From assembly GCF_023701525.1 (NCBI RefSeq), contig NZ_JAMQAW010000002.1, positions 444,171 to 508,170 on the forward strand: a DNA stretch of 64,000 bases, read 5' to 3'. Below, one piece after another: positions 1 through 8,853 of this stretch. The notes under the pieces were generated by a model, which did not search any database, was not told where the DNA came from, and saw nothing but the letters and a program-made list of their open reading frames with translations. This DNA is from Streptomyces albipurpureus (lineage in GTDB: Bacteria > Actinomycetota > Actinomycetes > Streptomycetales > Streptomycetaceae). The translations under genes and the position numbers were made by a program. How positions within the stretch are numbered: position 1 is the stretch's first letter; every line of letters starts with the position of its first letter.

Positions 1-6
1 GCGCCA

Positions 7-22
7 CCACCCGGCCGGGTGG
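7..22. terminator. Palindrome downstream of serine hydrolase
   Basis: A perfect 16-bp palindrome (CCACCCGG/CCGGGTGG) lies about 22 bp past the stop of the minus-strand serine hydrolase. It could fold with a short loop as a weak terminator. There is no U-tract, so the call is tentative. Confidence 0.35.
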
Positions 23-43
23 GCCGTCACGTTGAGATGTCCC

Positions 44-1258
44 TCAGTTGATACCCGCGGGCTTCCCCGTGGTGGCCGCGGTGGGGCGGTCGGCTGCCGG
101 GCCGCAGAACTCGGCCTCCATGGCCTCGCCCATGCCCGCGGAGCTCCAGTCCCCGTTGAGGTTGAAGGCGAACGAGTGACTGCCGTCCTCGGTCGTCATC
201 GCATAGGAGAGCGAGCCGATCCACCCTCCGCCATGACCCCAGACCCTGGTGCCGCAACTCGCGGTCAGCCGCTCGATGCCAAGGCCGTAGTCAGAGTTGG
301 GAGGCGTGGTCTTCATGGCCTTGAGTTGGGTCGCCGACAGGAGCTTTCCGCGCATCAGAGCGCCGAAGAAGCGGTTGAGATCACCCGCGCTGGAGATCAT
401 GTCCCCCTCGGCCCAGGTCTGGGAGGCGTTCTGGAGGGTGACATCGTAGATCCGCGTGGCGGCGGGATCACGGGTCACCTTGGAGTACGCCCTGCTGCTC
501 GGCTTCGGCATGAGTGAGCTGTTGCCGGGCATGACCGTGGCCCGCAGTTTGAGGGGCTTGATGATGCGTTCACGGACCTCGTGCTCATAGGTGCTCCCGG
601 TGGCCTCCTCCATGATCAGCGCGGCCAGGACGTAGTTGGTGTTGGAGTACGCGTACTCCGTCCCGGGCGCCGACGTCGGGGGATTGGCCATGGCGGCGGC
701 GACCGCCACCTGCGGTGTCCTGGTGTCGAAACGGTGCTTGAGGAAGCCGGGTTCAAGGTACTTGCGCCCGTAGGCCGGGTCGTTGATGAAGTCGAAGACC
801 CCACTGGTGTGGTTGAGCAACTGCCGTACGGTGATCTTCCGGCCGTCATGACCATGGCCCCGCACCACTCCGGGGAGCCATTTCTCCACCCTGTCATCGA
901 GATCAAGCCGTCCCTCGGACTCCAGTTGGAGCATGACGGTCGCCACGAAGGTCTTGGTGATGCTGGCGATGCGGAAGCGGTCCTCGGCTCCGCGGGGTGC
1001 GCCGGTCTTGAGATTGCCCACCCCCGCCGTTCCCTTCCAGACCCCGTCCCTGGTCACTGCCTGACCGGTGACGCCGGGTATGCCACCGCGCACGATGGCC
1101 TCCAGCGCCTGCTGGGTCGCGGTGTGTCCCGAAGGCGCCGGGGCGTCGCCGGTTCCACCGGAAGACGCCTGCGCCGGCGCGGTGAACGCGGTCGCGGCCA
1201 GTGCCACCGACGCGAGCCCCACCACACCCGTATATGCCCTGCCTCGTCGTGCTCCCAT
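44..1258 (-). CDS. Secreted serine hydrolase (S12 beta-lactamase/D-Ala-D-Ala carboxypeptidase family)
   Basis: A 404-residue protein with an N-terminal signal peptide (Arg-rich start, hydrophobic stretch, AQA-type cleavage near residue 31), so it acts outside the membrane. The family's active-site motifs are visible: SITK (nucleophile Ser and Lys) near residue 98, YSN near 204 and HGG near 341 in place of KTG. Members hydrolyse D-Ala-D-Ala peptides, beta-lactams or unrelated esters, so the substrate cannot be fixed. I chose the ATG at 1258 because the signal peptide starts there; an upstream start at 1303 would add 15 charged residues before it. A distant paralogue lies at 13243-14397. The gene stands alone on the minus strand. 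Confidence 0.85.
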   Translation of the reverse strand: MGARRGRAYTGVVGLASVALAATAFTAPAQASSGGTGDAPAPSGHTATQQALEAIVRGGIPGVTGQAVTRDGVWKGTAGVGNLKTGAPRGAEDRFRIASITKTFVATVMLQLESEGRLDLDDRVEKWLPGVVRGHGHDGRKITVRQLLNHTSGVFDFINDPAYGRKYLEPGFLKHRFDTRTPQVAVAAAMANPPTSAPGTEYAYSNTNYVLAALIMEEATGSTYEHEVRERIIKPLKLRATVMPGNSSLMPKPSSRAYSKVTRDPAATRIYDVTLQNASQTWAEGDMISSAGDLNRFFGALMRGKLLSATQLKAMKTTPPNSDYGLGIERLTASCGTRVWGHGGGWIGSLSYAMTTEDGSHSFAFNLNGDWSSAGMGEAMEAEFCGPAADRPTAATTGKPAGIN

Positions 1259-1586
1259 GTGCGGCTCCCTGCCGTTCCCTGCGCCGCGGGCCGTCCGGAC
1301 CACGCGGTCGCAGTGCGCGGGCGGTCCTGCGTATGCGAACCGCCTTCACGACAGATGACCTCATAGCGGGAGGAAAGGTTGATTTCCCAATGCGGAGTGG
1401 CCGAAAGCCGATTGCCTGGGCCGGGAGAGGGGCAAGAGGGCCCGATCAGGGGCAGGACGCCGTACCGGGCATGGGGGTTGCCACCCCGGCCCCGTCGCCA
1501 TGGGCCAGGTGCCCGGCCCTGGGTGGGCGAGGCGGCGGGCGACGGTGGGGCAGCCGCCGCCCATCGCGACCTCGGACGGGATGGAC
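1259..1586. other. Gene-free interval
   Basis: This 328-bp stretch lies between the start of the serine hydrolase and the end of the hexosaminidase gene. It must hold the hydrolase promoter. I see no small gene or strong hairpin. Confidence 0.5.
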
Positions 1587-3239
1587 CTACGCGCCGAGCT
1601 CCGCGCCCTTCAACTCCCAGGCGACGAGCGAGGACCGGAACCAGGCCCAACCCCGTCGGTCCCAGGCCGTGGAGTGTGGCGCGAGGCGATCCGCGTAGTC
1701 GTCCCAGCTGGTGGCGCCGATGGCCGCCCACGCCTTCTCACCGACACCGGCGAGGCGGGGCAGCAGCAGAAACTCCAGATCGTCCCGGCCGCTCACGGTC
1801 TCGCACCACACCGCGGCCTCGACGCCCGCGAGTTGTGCGTCGCTGTCGACCATGGGGGTCTCATCGAGCGGGTCCCACTCCACGAACTCCCGCAGGGTCG
1901 CCGCCGGATAGACCTGGAGCCCGATCCGGGCACGCGACTCGTCCTGCTCGATGTCCGTGGACGACTCGGCGTGGGGGCGGTCGAGGTAGAGCCGGGTGGT
2001 GGGAGAGACCAGGATCGTGGCGCCCTTGGCCAGGGCGGTCGGGATGTCGTCGATGGACTTGCCCAGTGCCTCGGCGAGAAGGGGCAGCATCTCAGGCGGC
2101 ACCATCGACGCCAGGACGTCGGAGTCGACCATCGAGCCGAGGGAACCCGCGTCCAGGGTGGACTGGATGGAGGTGGGCTCCATCCAGTACTGGACCAGAT
2201 CGCCGGGGCCCACTCCCGCACGGGCGATCTCCTGCCACCCGACGACTCGCCGGCCATGCCGCTTGACGGTGTCCATCGCCCGGTCCACGAACCGGGCGTG
2301 CGCCTCATCCGGCATACCGAACGCCTCATCGCCGCCGATGTGGACATACGCACTCGTGGTGAACTGCGCCGCGACCGCCCCGACGACATCATCGACGAAG
2401 CGCAGCGTGGTGGCGTCGTCGGGGTTGAGATTGCCGACCGTGCCGGCACTGCCCTCAGCGGTAGCGGGAGCCAGTCGCGGGTACGAGCGGAACACCGCCG
2501 AGGTGTGTCCGGGCATATCGACCTCGGGTACGAGGGTCACAAAGCGCTCACTGGCGTACCGAACCAGCGACACCACATCCGCCGTGCTGTAGAAGCCGCC
2601 GGGCCGGTCACCGATTGCCCCGGCGGCGCCGACCTCGGTGAGGAGCGGCCAGTCGGGGATCTCGACTCGCCAGCCCTGGTCATCGGTGAGGTGGAGATGC
2701 AGCACGTTCAGCTTGTAGAGGGAGAGCATGTCGATGACACGGCGGACCGTCTCCACATCGTGGAAGGTGCGGGCGACATCGAGGGAGAGTCCGCGCCAGG
2801 AGAAGCGCGGTGCGTCGAGGATGCGCAGCTGGTCCAGTACGGCAGCACCATCGACCGCCCGTTCCGTGATCAGCTGTCGCAGGGTGGTCAGCCCTCGGTG
2901 CACGGCCTCGGGGGTGGGTCCCCATACCCGGATGCCGTCCGAGGTGATCTCGATGCCATGGCGCTCATCGACCTCGACGCCATCGGCGCGCACACCGGAG
3001 GCAGGAGGAAGCTCGGCCAGTTGCCCATCGCTGAGGTCAAGGGTGATCGAGGCATCGGCGGGTTGGTCGGTCACACCGGCGAGGGTGACACCGGCATCAA
3101 GCGCGATATCGACGGAGAAACGTTTCGCCAGATCGGCTAGCTCGGGCGCGAGAACGACCACCGCGGTGGTGGCGTCGACGGTCCGGGTAGCGCCGTGGGT
3201 GACTGCGCGATGGACGGCGGGAACGACGGGGATCGTCAT
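1587..3239 (-). CDS. Beta-N-acetylhexosaminidase, GH20, intracellular
   Basis: A 550-residue GH20 enzyme removing terminal beta-GlcNAc/GalNAc from oligosaccharides such as chitobiose. It has an N-terminal GH20b-type domain followed by the TIM barrel. Hallmarks are HLTDDQGWR, VPEVDMPGH and the catalytic pair in HIGGDEAF (Asp-Glu about residues 302-303; the Glu is the acid/base and the Asp orients the substrate acetamido group). No signal peptide is visible, so it probably acts in the cytoplasm on imported sugar. The ATG at 3239 lies 11 bp after the stop of the upstream permease, which suggests one transcript and a transport-then-hydrolysis pair. The open frame continues upstream through the permease region, but that extension is an out-of-frame shadow of the permease. 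Confidence 0.93.
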   Translation of the reverse strand: MTIPVVPAVHRAVTHGATRTVDATTAVVVLAPELADLAKRFSVDIALDAGVTLAGVTDQPADASITLDLSDGQLAELPPASGVRADGVEVDERHGIEITSDGIRVWGPTPEAVHRGLTTLRQLITERAVDGAAVLDQLRILDAPRFSWRGLSLDVARTFHDVETVRRVIDMLSLYKLNVLHLHLTDDQGWRVEIPDWPLLTEVGAAGAIGDRPGGFYSTADVVSLVRYASERFVTLVPEVDMPGHTSAVFRSYPRLAPATAEGSAGTVGNLNPDDATTLRFVDDVVGAVAAQFTTSAYVHIGGDEAFGMPDEAHARFVDRAMDTVKRHGRRVVGWQEIARAGVGPGDLVQYWMEPTSIQSTLDAGSLGSMVDSDVLASMVPPEMLPLLAEALGKSIDDIPTALAKGATILVSPTTRLYLDRPHAESSTDIEQDESRARIGLQVYPAATLREFVEWDPLDETPMVDSDAQLAGVEAAVWCETVSGRDDLEFLLLPRLAGVGEKAWAAIGATSWDDYADRLAPHSTAWDRRGWAWFRSSLVAWELKGAELGA

Positions 3240-3250
3240 GGCGGGGCTCC

Positions 3251-4525
3251 TTATCGAACGGACTTGATGGGAACGATGGCGAGGGCGCCGATCAGGGCGA
3301 AGACAAGGCCGACGGGGAAGAGCGCGGAGTATCCGAACCCGACGACGATGGCACCGCCGAGGAACGGGCCGATGGTCTGCGGGAGGGTGGCCGCGATGTT
3401 CAGTACGCCGAGGTCCTTGGCGAAGGTGTCGGCGGAGGGCAGCACCTCGGACATCAGGGCCGAGTCGACGGCCTGGTAGACACCGAAACCAAGACCGCAG
3501 ACCACGGTGAAGATGATCATTCCCGTGAGGGTGGGCATGAGGAGCGGCGCCAGCATCGCCACCCCCATCACCGCGGCGGCGGCGATGACGAAGACCTTGC
3601 GGCGACCGAGACGGTCCGACAGCGGGCCCGAGACACTCGTCGAGACGATGATGGCGGCCAGGCTGATGCCACCGAGCAACGCGACCTTGCCCACGGCGTC
3701 GTCGCCGAGGCCTATGTGGTCCTGAAGGATGTAGAGCTGATAGCCGGTGATCAGGAAGTAGCCGGTGAAGAGGGTGAGACGGCTGAGGAAGCCCCAGAAG
3801 AAGTCGGGGTGCTGGCGCGGGCTCACCCAGAAGGTCTTGAGGAAGAGCGTCAGGGAGAAGGGGTCGTTCCGCTGGTCGCGGGAGCTGGGGTCGGGGCAGA
3901 ACACCAGGAAGAGCGCGATCGCCACCAGCATGCCGCCGGGCAGCAGCAGATATCCCAGGCGGATGTTGTCGGCGAAGGTGGCTCCGAGAACCTGGCCGCC
4001 GAGTGCGCCGAACATCAGGCCGATGCCGGAGAGCGTGGCGAAGGATCCCCGTACCGCGGGCGGCACACGGTCCGGCAGCAGAGCGGTCAGGGGGCTGATG
4101 ACCAGGTTGAGTGCGATCTGCACGATGGTCCAGGCCACCACGAGTTGGGCCACGCCATGGGCGAACCCCATTCCGATGAGGGAGAGGCCGGTGGCGAGTG
4201 TGCCACCGAGCAGCCAGGGCGCCCGGCGACCGAATCGGCTTCGGGTGCGGTCCGAGAGGAGCCCGGCGACCGGGCTCGCGATCATCGCCGCGACCGCGCC
4301 GACACCCGCGATGATCGCCAGATTCGATGCCTTGTTGGACTCGTCGATCCCCTGGACCTGAAGCGGGAGAAGCACACCGGGCACGGCGCCCACGACCAGA
4401 TAGATCGAGAAGTTGACGGGTGCGATGAAGCCGAAGACACGTCTCACCTGGGGTGAGAGCCGCTGGCGCGGCGTCGCCGGGCCGGACTCGGGTGCCGCCG
4501 TATCGGCGGCAGGCTGGATAGCCAT
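3251..4525 (-). CDS. MFS sugar transporter (GPH-like)
   Basis: A 424-residue polytopic membrane protein with about 12 hydrophobic helices. The loop SDRTRSRFGRRAPWLL after the second helix matches the cytoplasmic motif of GPH/SLC45-type sugar symporters (DRTRSRxGRRRPW). Just downstream is a cytoplasmic GH20 hexosaminidase, so uptake of GlcNAc-containing oligosaccharides is the likely role, as an alternative to the ABC-type chitobiose uptake common in streptomycetes. The start codon sits 6 bp from a perfect inverted repeat whose GAGG arm also serves as the ribosome-binding site. TetR repression of this operon is therefore likely. Confidence 0.85.
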   Translation of the reverse strand: MAIQPAADTAAPESGPATPRQRLSPQVRRVFGFIAPVNFSIYLVVGAVPGVLLPLQVQGIDESNKASNLAIIAGVGAVAAMIASPVAGLLSDRTRSRFGRRAPWLLGGTLATGLSLIGMGFAHGVAQLVVAWTIVQIALNLVISPLTALLPDRVPPAVRGSFATLSGIGLMFGALGGQVLGATFADNIRLGYLLLPGGMLVAIALFLVFCPDPSSRDQRNDPFSLTLFLKTFWVSPRQHPDFFWGFLSRLTLFTGYFLITGYQLYILQDHIGLGDDAVGKVALLGGISLAAIIVSTSVSGPLSDRLGRRKVFVIAAAAVMGVAMLAPLLMPTLTGMIIFTVVCGLGFGVYQAVDSALMSEVLPSADTFAKDLGVLNIAATLPQTIGPFLGGAIVVGFGYSALFPVGLVFALIGALAIVPIKSVR

Positions 4526-4530
4526 AAAGG

Positions 4531-4564
4531 CCTCGCTTATCTAACAGCCGTAAGATAAGCGAGG
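4531..4564. promoter_or_regulatory. TetR-type operator, perfect inverted repeat
   Basis: CCTCGCTTATCT (4531-4542) and AGATAAGCGAGG (4553-4564) are perfect 12-bp arms around a 10-bp spacer. The site fills the divergent region between the permease (start 4525) and the TetR gene (start 4621). Size and symmetry fit a TetR dimer site. On the minus strand the arm nearest the permease contains its GAGG Shine-Dalgarno, so the operator overlaps the start of the transcript. Confidence 0.85.
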
Positions 4565-4620
4565 ACGGTACAGGTACGGTTACGTCCGGGCAATCCCCTA
4601 CGTCGAAGGAGGAAGCGAGC

Positions 4621-5229
4621 ATGGTGGCCAGGCGGATGACACCGGAAGCACGCCGTGCGGAGATCCTCGGCATCGCGCAGGCAGTCATCGCCGAGGAGGG
4701 CTATCGCGGGCTCACCCTGCGGGAACTCGCCCGCCGCTGCGGAATGTCCGCCCCCGGCCTGATGCACTACTTCCCCGATATGCCGACCCTGCTGACCGCG
4801 GTCCTCGCACGCCGCGACGAGACCGATATGGCGGAGTTCTGGGCGCGTGGTCAGACCTACGAGAACGTGCTGGAAGTCATCGACGCCATGATCGTGTACT
4901 ACGCGGAACGACCCGCGGAGCTCTCCAACTTCATCCGGCTGGAGGCCGAGGCGCTCGATCCCCGCCACCCAGCCCATGACTACTTCCTCAGCCGCAACAA
5001 CCAGTCCTTCGACGAGCTACGGCCCTATGTGGAAAGGGACTACGACGATCCCGATGCCGTGCTCGTCGTTCTGCGGCTGATTGTCGACGGTCTTCGCATG
5101 CGGCTGCTTCGCGACCCGGACCGGGTCGATCTGGGGGCGGACTGGCGTGCCGTACGCGACACACTGCCCGTCTTCCTCGCGCGCCAGCCACCGGCGGCGG
5201 ACCGTGTCACGAGCGAAGGGCGGCCGTAG
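4621..5229 (+). CDS. TetR family transcriptional regulator
   Basis: A 202-residue protein with a classic TetR N-terminal HTH (about residues 10-57; LTLRELARRCGMSAPGLMHYF) and a variable helical ligand-binding domain. The strong ribosome-binding site AAGGAGG precedes the ATG. It is divergent from the MFS-GH20 operon with a perfect inverted repeat between them, so it most likely represses that operon and itself. By context the inducer would be the transported amino-sugar or a derivative. Confidence 0.9.
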   Translation: MVARRMTPEARRAEILGIAQAVIAEEGYRGLTLRELARRCGMSAPGLMHYFPDMPTLLTAVLARRDETDMAEFWARGQTYENVLEVIDAMIVYYAERPAELSNFIRLEAEALDPRHPAHDYFLSRNNQSFDELRPYVERDYDDPDAVLVVLRLIVDGLRMRLLRDPDRVDLGADWRAVRDTLPVFLARQPPAADRVTSEGRP

Positions 5230-5323
5230 GACAGGGTGATCCACCGCCGTGCCGAGCCGGTCGCGACGGTGGGAGGGCCACGGGATGCGCGCGTAGGACA
5301 AGCGGCGGCGGGAAGCGGTCCCG

Positions 5324-6382
5324 TCAGTCGGCCACGGCCACGATGAGGGAGAACGGTGCGGCATCCTTGAGCGGGGTGACCGATGTGAGGGACAGCCCCG
5401 CACGGTGGCACACATCCTCGAAGTCCTTGCGGGTGCGCTCTCTACCCCCCACGTTCACCAGCATATTGAGGTCGCTCAGATAGGTGATGACAGCCTCGGT
5501 GACACCGGCATCGGTGTCGACCACCTCTGGGAGCACGGGCTCCACGATCAGGACCGAGCCACCCGGCGGCAGCACCTCGCGGCAGTGGCTCAGAATCGTG
5601 ACCACCTGGTCATCCGCCCAGTCGTGCAGAATGCTCTTCATCAGATAGAGGTCCGAGCCCTTGGGGACCGATCGGAAGAAGTCCCCGACGCTCAGCGCAC
5701 AACGCTCCTCCAGCCCGTGCCGCTCCAGTGTCTTCTGTGCCTCGGCCAGACCCTCCGCGGTGTCGAAGACCACACCGGTGAGGCCCGGATACGCGTTGAG
5801 CACACCGGCGAGCAGGGTTCCGTTGCCTCCGCCGACATCCGTGACCGAGGTGAACCGGTCGAAGTCGAAGGCGCCCGGCAGCGCGGCGGCACTCTCCCTG
5901 ACGGCCTGGCTCATCGCCGCGTTGAATTCCACCGACAGTTGCGGGTGTTGGGCGACATGGCTGAAGAAGTCGGTACCGAAAACGGTGTCAAACGCGACCT
6001 CGCCGGTGCGCACACTGCCGTCCAGATGTTCCCAGGCACGTGTCATCACCGGCTCGGTGAACATTCGCGCAAACGATGTGAGGGAGTTGGGATGGCCGGG
6101 GTGGAGGAGTGCGCCCGCGGGGGTGACCGAGAAGGAGTCGGGGGCGTGTTCCGTCAGTAGCCCCAGGCCGGTCAGGGCGCGCAGCAGCCGGGTCATGGGC
6201 TGGGGCCCGGCTCCGGCTTCGGCCGCCACTTCGGTGGCCGCGCGTCGGGTGTCCCCGATCAGCTCCACCACCCTCAACCGAACGGCCGCGCGCAGGGTTT
6301 GCGCGGCCATGCTCCCGAACGCCAGCCGGACGATCAGATCTCCGTCGGCCGGGTCTGCTGCTCGGACACCGGTGTCTGCCAC
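5324..6382 (-). CDS. SAM-dependent O-methyltransferase (acetylserotonin/plant type)
   Basis: A 352-residue enzyme with an N-terminal winged-helix dimerisation region (about residues 20-100) and a C-terminal Rossmann methyltransferase domain. The SAM motif VTDVGGGNG is near residue 180, and MKSILHDWAD carries the family's catalytic-base His near 254. This family methylates hydroxyls of small aromatic molecules, often tailoring secondary metabolites, but no biosynthetic core gene adjoins it. An AraC regulator lies 133 bp upstream on the same strand and may be co-transcribed or control it. The stop converges on the TetR gene ending at 5229. Confidence 0.9.
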   Translation of the reverse strand: MADTGVRAADPADGDLIVRLAFGSMAAQTLRAAVRLRVVELIGDTRRAATEVAAEAGAGPQPMTRLLRALTGLGLLTEHAPDSFSVTPAGALLHPGHPNSLTSFARMFTEPVMTRAWEHLDGSVRTGEVAFDTVFGTDFFSHVAQHPQLSVEFNAAMSQAVRESAAALPGAFDFDRFTSVTDVGGGNGTLLAGVLNAYPGLTGVVFDTAEGLAEAQKTLERHGLEERCALSVGDFFRSVPKGSDLYLMKSILHDWADDQVVTILSHCREVLPPGGSVLIVEPVLPEVVDTDAGVTEAVITYLSDLNMLVNVGGRERTRKDFEDVCHRAGLSLTSVTPLKDAAPFSLIVAVAD

Positions 6383-6515
6383 AGGTGCGTTCCTTCCTCT
6401 GCGGGGTGGTTGGGTGCCTCAACTGGTCCGGGCACACATGCGGGTGGTCGATGTGGATGGCCGGTCTCCTGCGGGCGGTCGCACCAGGTGGTCGTTCGCT
6501 GGGGGGCGGGCGTGG

Positions 6516-7358
6516 TCAACCCGCGGACGTATCCCTGCCGGCCAGGACACCCGGTGTGCACCCGGCGAAGGCCAGTACATCGCGATGGAGATGGGGTTGG
6601 TCGACGTATCCGCAGGTCAGGGCGGTCTCGGCGGCGTTCACGCCCGCGTGGAGCGCCTGGGCGGCACGGTCGAAACGGACCAGCATGGCCGCGCGTTTGG
6701 GGGTGAGCCCGATCTGGGCGGTGAACCTGGACCACAGCTTCTTGCGGCTCCATCCGCAGGACGCGGCGAGCTCACCCACCCGTATCCGGCCTCGACGGGC
6801 CACGATGGTGTTCCAAGCGCCGTCGACCTCAGGTGCCATCGACGGTGCTCGGGTAGCCCGCCCGGCGAGGAACCCTTCCGTCAGTGTGAGCCGTTCCTGC
6901 CATGTCGCCGCATCGGCCAACCGCTCGGGGAGGATGCGCCCGTGCCGCCCCCACAGGTCCTCAAGCCCGACGACGGACCCGTCCAGTTCACGCGGGGAGA
7001 TGCCCAGCACGGCGTGGGCGGCCCGGGGTGGCAGGCGCACCTCGATGCACTCGACACGCTCGCCCCGGACACGGACCGGCCCGGGAGACAACGCGGCAAC
7101 GAGGCTCCGCATGGGCCGGCGCCCAGTGGCGCTCTCCACCGTGACCGGGTCGTCTCCCAGCCCGATGACAACGATCACAGCGGGTTGAGGGAGTACCTGC
7201 ATGTCCAGCCCGGAAGCGGTACGGTCGCGGAATCCGGCAATCCGGACGCCGTCGAGGAAGGTGCCGTCGAGAGACGTGCCGCCGAGGGGGCGGACGACCT
7301 CCCAGCCGTTCCCGGCATCGCGGTCCATGGGGGCGGACCCCGTTTCGTGGCTGCGCAT
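6516..7358 (-). CDS. AraC family transcriptional regulator
   Basis: About 280 residues from the ATG at 7358. The N-terminal part is a sensor-like domain without a recognisable ligand motif. The C-terminal ~90 residues form the double-HTH AraC domain (VGELAASCGWSRKKLWSRF, then a second helix ending CGYVDQPHLHRDV). The frame is open upstream to 7586, but that extension is Arg/Cys-rich low-complexity sequence including a 7-bp tandem repeat, so I exclude it; an ATG at 7328 is the other choice. No good ribosome-binding site marks either start. It lies just upstream of the O-methyltransferase and is its most likely regulator. Confidence 0.8.
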   Translation of the reverse strand: MRSHETGSAPMDRDAGNGWEVVRPLGGTSLDGTFLDGVRIAGFRDRTASGLDMQVLPQPAVIVVIGLGDDPVTVESATGRRPMRSLVAALSPGPVRVRGERVECIEVRLPPRAAHAVLGISPRELDGSVVGLEDLWGRHGRILPERLADAATWQERLTLTEGFLAGRATRAPSMAPEVDGAWNTIVARRGRIRVGELAASCGWSRKKLWSRFTAQIGLTPKRAAMLVRFDRAAQALHAGVNAAETALTCGYVDQPHLHRDVLAFAGCTPGVLAGRDTSAG

Positions 7359-7470
7359 GGCACTACCGTGGCCGACTTCGTCGCCCCTGTCTTGGACGAA
7401 TGTTCCGTGGCCTGTCCAGCGGATCAGGCCCGCTCGGTGGGGCGGCGCCTTCCGGTGTGTCCGCGTACGT

Positions 7471-7501
7471 ACCGCACACCGCACACCGCACACCGCACAC
7501 C
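7471..7501. repeat. 7-bp tandem repeat, about 4.4 copies
   Basis: The unit ACCGCAC is repeated head to tail four times plus three bases, with no mismatch. It lies upstream of the AraC regulator start in the interval after the small secreted gene. It may be a slippage tract that varies between strains. Confidence 0.85.
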
Positions 7502-7625
7502 GGCATGATCCGCGGCGCTCCGCTGCGTACCGGCGCCGCGAGCGCGGGCATGATCCGTCGGGGATGACCTGAGGCCCTCTCGTCATCCCTGACGGGTGCG
7601 CGATGTCAGATCGCGGGGAGGGACC

Positions 7626-7823
7626 TCAGCCGAGGATGTCGTAGATGCCGCACTGCGCGGACGCCGAGTCCACCACAGAACCGGGGCTGCATCCCACCAC
7701 GATCCGAGGGTCCGCTTCCGTGGTGATGATGATGTCGCCGAAGTCATGGGCGGCGGCGGTCGAGGCGCCGGCGATCCCCGCAGCGGTCAGAGCGAGGGCG
7801 GCCAGAAGGGTGCGAATGCGCAT
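7626..7823 (-). CDS. Small secreted protein of unknown function
   Basis: A 65-residue protein starting MRIRTLLAALALTAAG, a clear Sec signal peptide with likely cleavage after ASTAAA (about residue 25). The mature ~40 residues are acidic to neutral with two cysteines (VGCS, AQCG) that could form a disulfide. A ribosome-binding site AAGGGA precedes the ATG at 7823. I do not recognise the family; it is a small exported peptide of the kind common in streptomycetes. Confidence 0.65.
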   Translation of the reverse strand: MRIRTLLAALALTAAGIAGASTAAAHDFGDIIITTEADPRIVVGCSPGSVVDSASAQCGIYDILG

Positions 7824-8242
7824 GGATCGGTCCCTTGATCGTGGATGGGCCATCGAGTGTGGACTTCGACCGGACCCTATCGACGGCCAGGCCGTGCGCG
7901 GCTCACGCTGCGCCGGGACGGCACCCGAACGGACCATCACGGCTCCATCCCCGCTGGGACCAGCTGCCGTCACCCGACCCGACGGCGGACAGCGGTATCC
8001 ATCGCCGGTACGTCATGGAGGTGGGTCACGGCGGTCTGTCGGGTGTCGTCGTGTTGGACCTGTGGCCCGTCACCGACCGCGTTCACCGCATGTTGTTGGT
8101 TCTGCCGCTCGGGCAGGACGACCCAGCGCGACCGACGGAACCCCAGCCCGATCCCAGCGGGCCACGCGCCCTTGAGCCCCCGCCGGACGCATCCGCGCGC
8201 ATGATCGCTCATCGGACGCCCGGCGATACCGGCCCGGCGCGG
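7824..8242. other. Gene-free interval
   Basis: A 419-bp gap upstream of the small secreted gene and downstream of the TetR gene. It presumably holds the promoter of the small gene. Open frames here are short with no recognisable protein pattern. Confidence 0.5.
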
Positions 8243-8848
8243 TCACCCTTCCAGCACAGGCGGGAGAACGGCACGCAGATGCGCTCGGAGTGTGGCGCGT
8301 AGGCGGTCGACCCCGAGTGAACCGTGCGGAGTGACGGTGTCGATGGTCAATCCGCCGATGAGCGCGGTGAGGCGGTCGGCCTCACCATGGACATCGGCGA
8401 CTCCCAAGGCGTCGAGCGCGTCGGCGACCAACTGGTGCAGGTCCGCCGCCATCTGCTCGGTCACCGGCCGAAACACCGGCTTGGTGCGGGCGGCGACCAT
8501 GAACTCCAGCAGCACGGTTGTCTCGGCGCATCGTGCGTCGTCAACCGGGAGCACCTCCTCCACCAGAGCCTGCAGGGCGTCGACGGCCGCCTCGCCCTGG
8601 AGTCCCACCAGCGTCTCGGGAGTGTGTCTGGCCAGACGACGTCCCATGCGGTCGCCGGTCTCCCGGACGGCGGCGGCGACGAGATCGTGGTGGTCGTCGA
8701 AGTAGTGCCGCACCGAACCGATGTTCAGCCCCGCCTCGGCGGCGACCTTGCGCAGGGACATCCCTTCGAGCCCCTGGGCGACGACGAGTCGGAAAGCCGC
8801 CTCCACCACATGCTGTCGCCGCTGCTGCGCATCGATACGAGCAGGCAC
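8243..8848 (-). CDS. TetR family transcriptional regulator
   Basis: A 201-residue TetR protein. The HTH spans about residues 8-55 (GLEGMSLRKVAAEAGLNIGSVRHYF) and is followed by the helical ligand-binding domain. I place the start at the GTG at 8848 because GCGGAGG lies at a good distance and it falls 5 bp after the stop of the ABC-F gene; starting further upstream would overlap that gene. It is the second gene of an ABC-F/TetR operon and probably represses the operon through the palindrome at 10531-10560. The inducer is likely the drug that the ABC-F protein counters. Confidence 0.88.
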   Translation of the reverse strand: MPARIDAQQRRQHVVEAAFRLVVAQGLEGMSLRKVAAEAGLNIGSVRHYFDDHHDLVAAAVRETGDRMGRRLARHTPETLVGLQGEAAVDALQALVEEVLPVDDARCAETTVLLEFMVAARTKPVFRPVTEQMAADLHQLVADALDALGVADVHGEADRLTALIGGLTIDTVTPHGSLGVDRLRATLRAHLRAVLPPVLEG

Positions 8849-8853
8849 GATCC

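Noticed and set aside
3240..4688. N-terminal extension of the GH20 frame through the permease gene
   Set aside because: It is low-complexity Arg/Pro/His-rich translation in a shadow frame of the MFS gene, with the real GH20 start at 3239.
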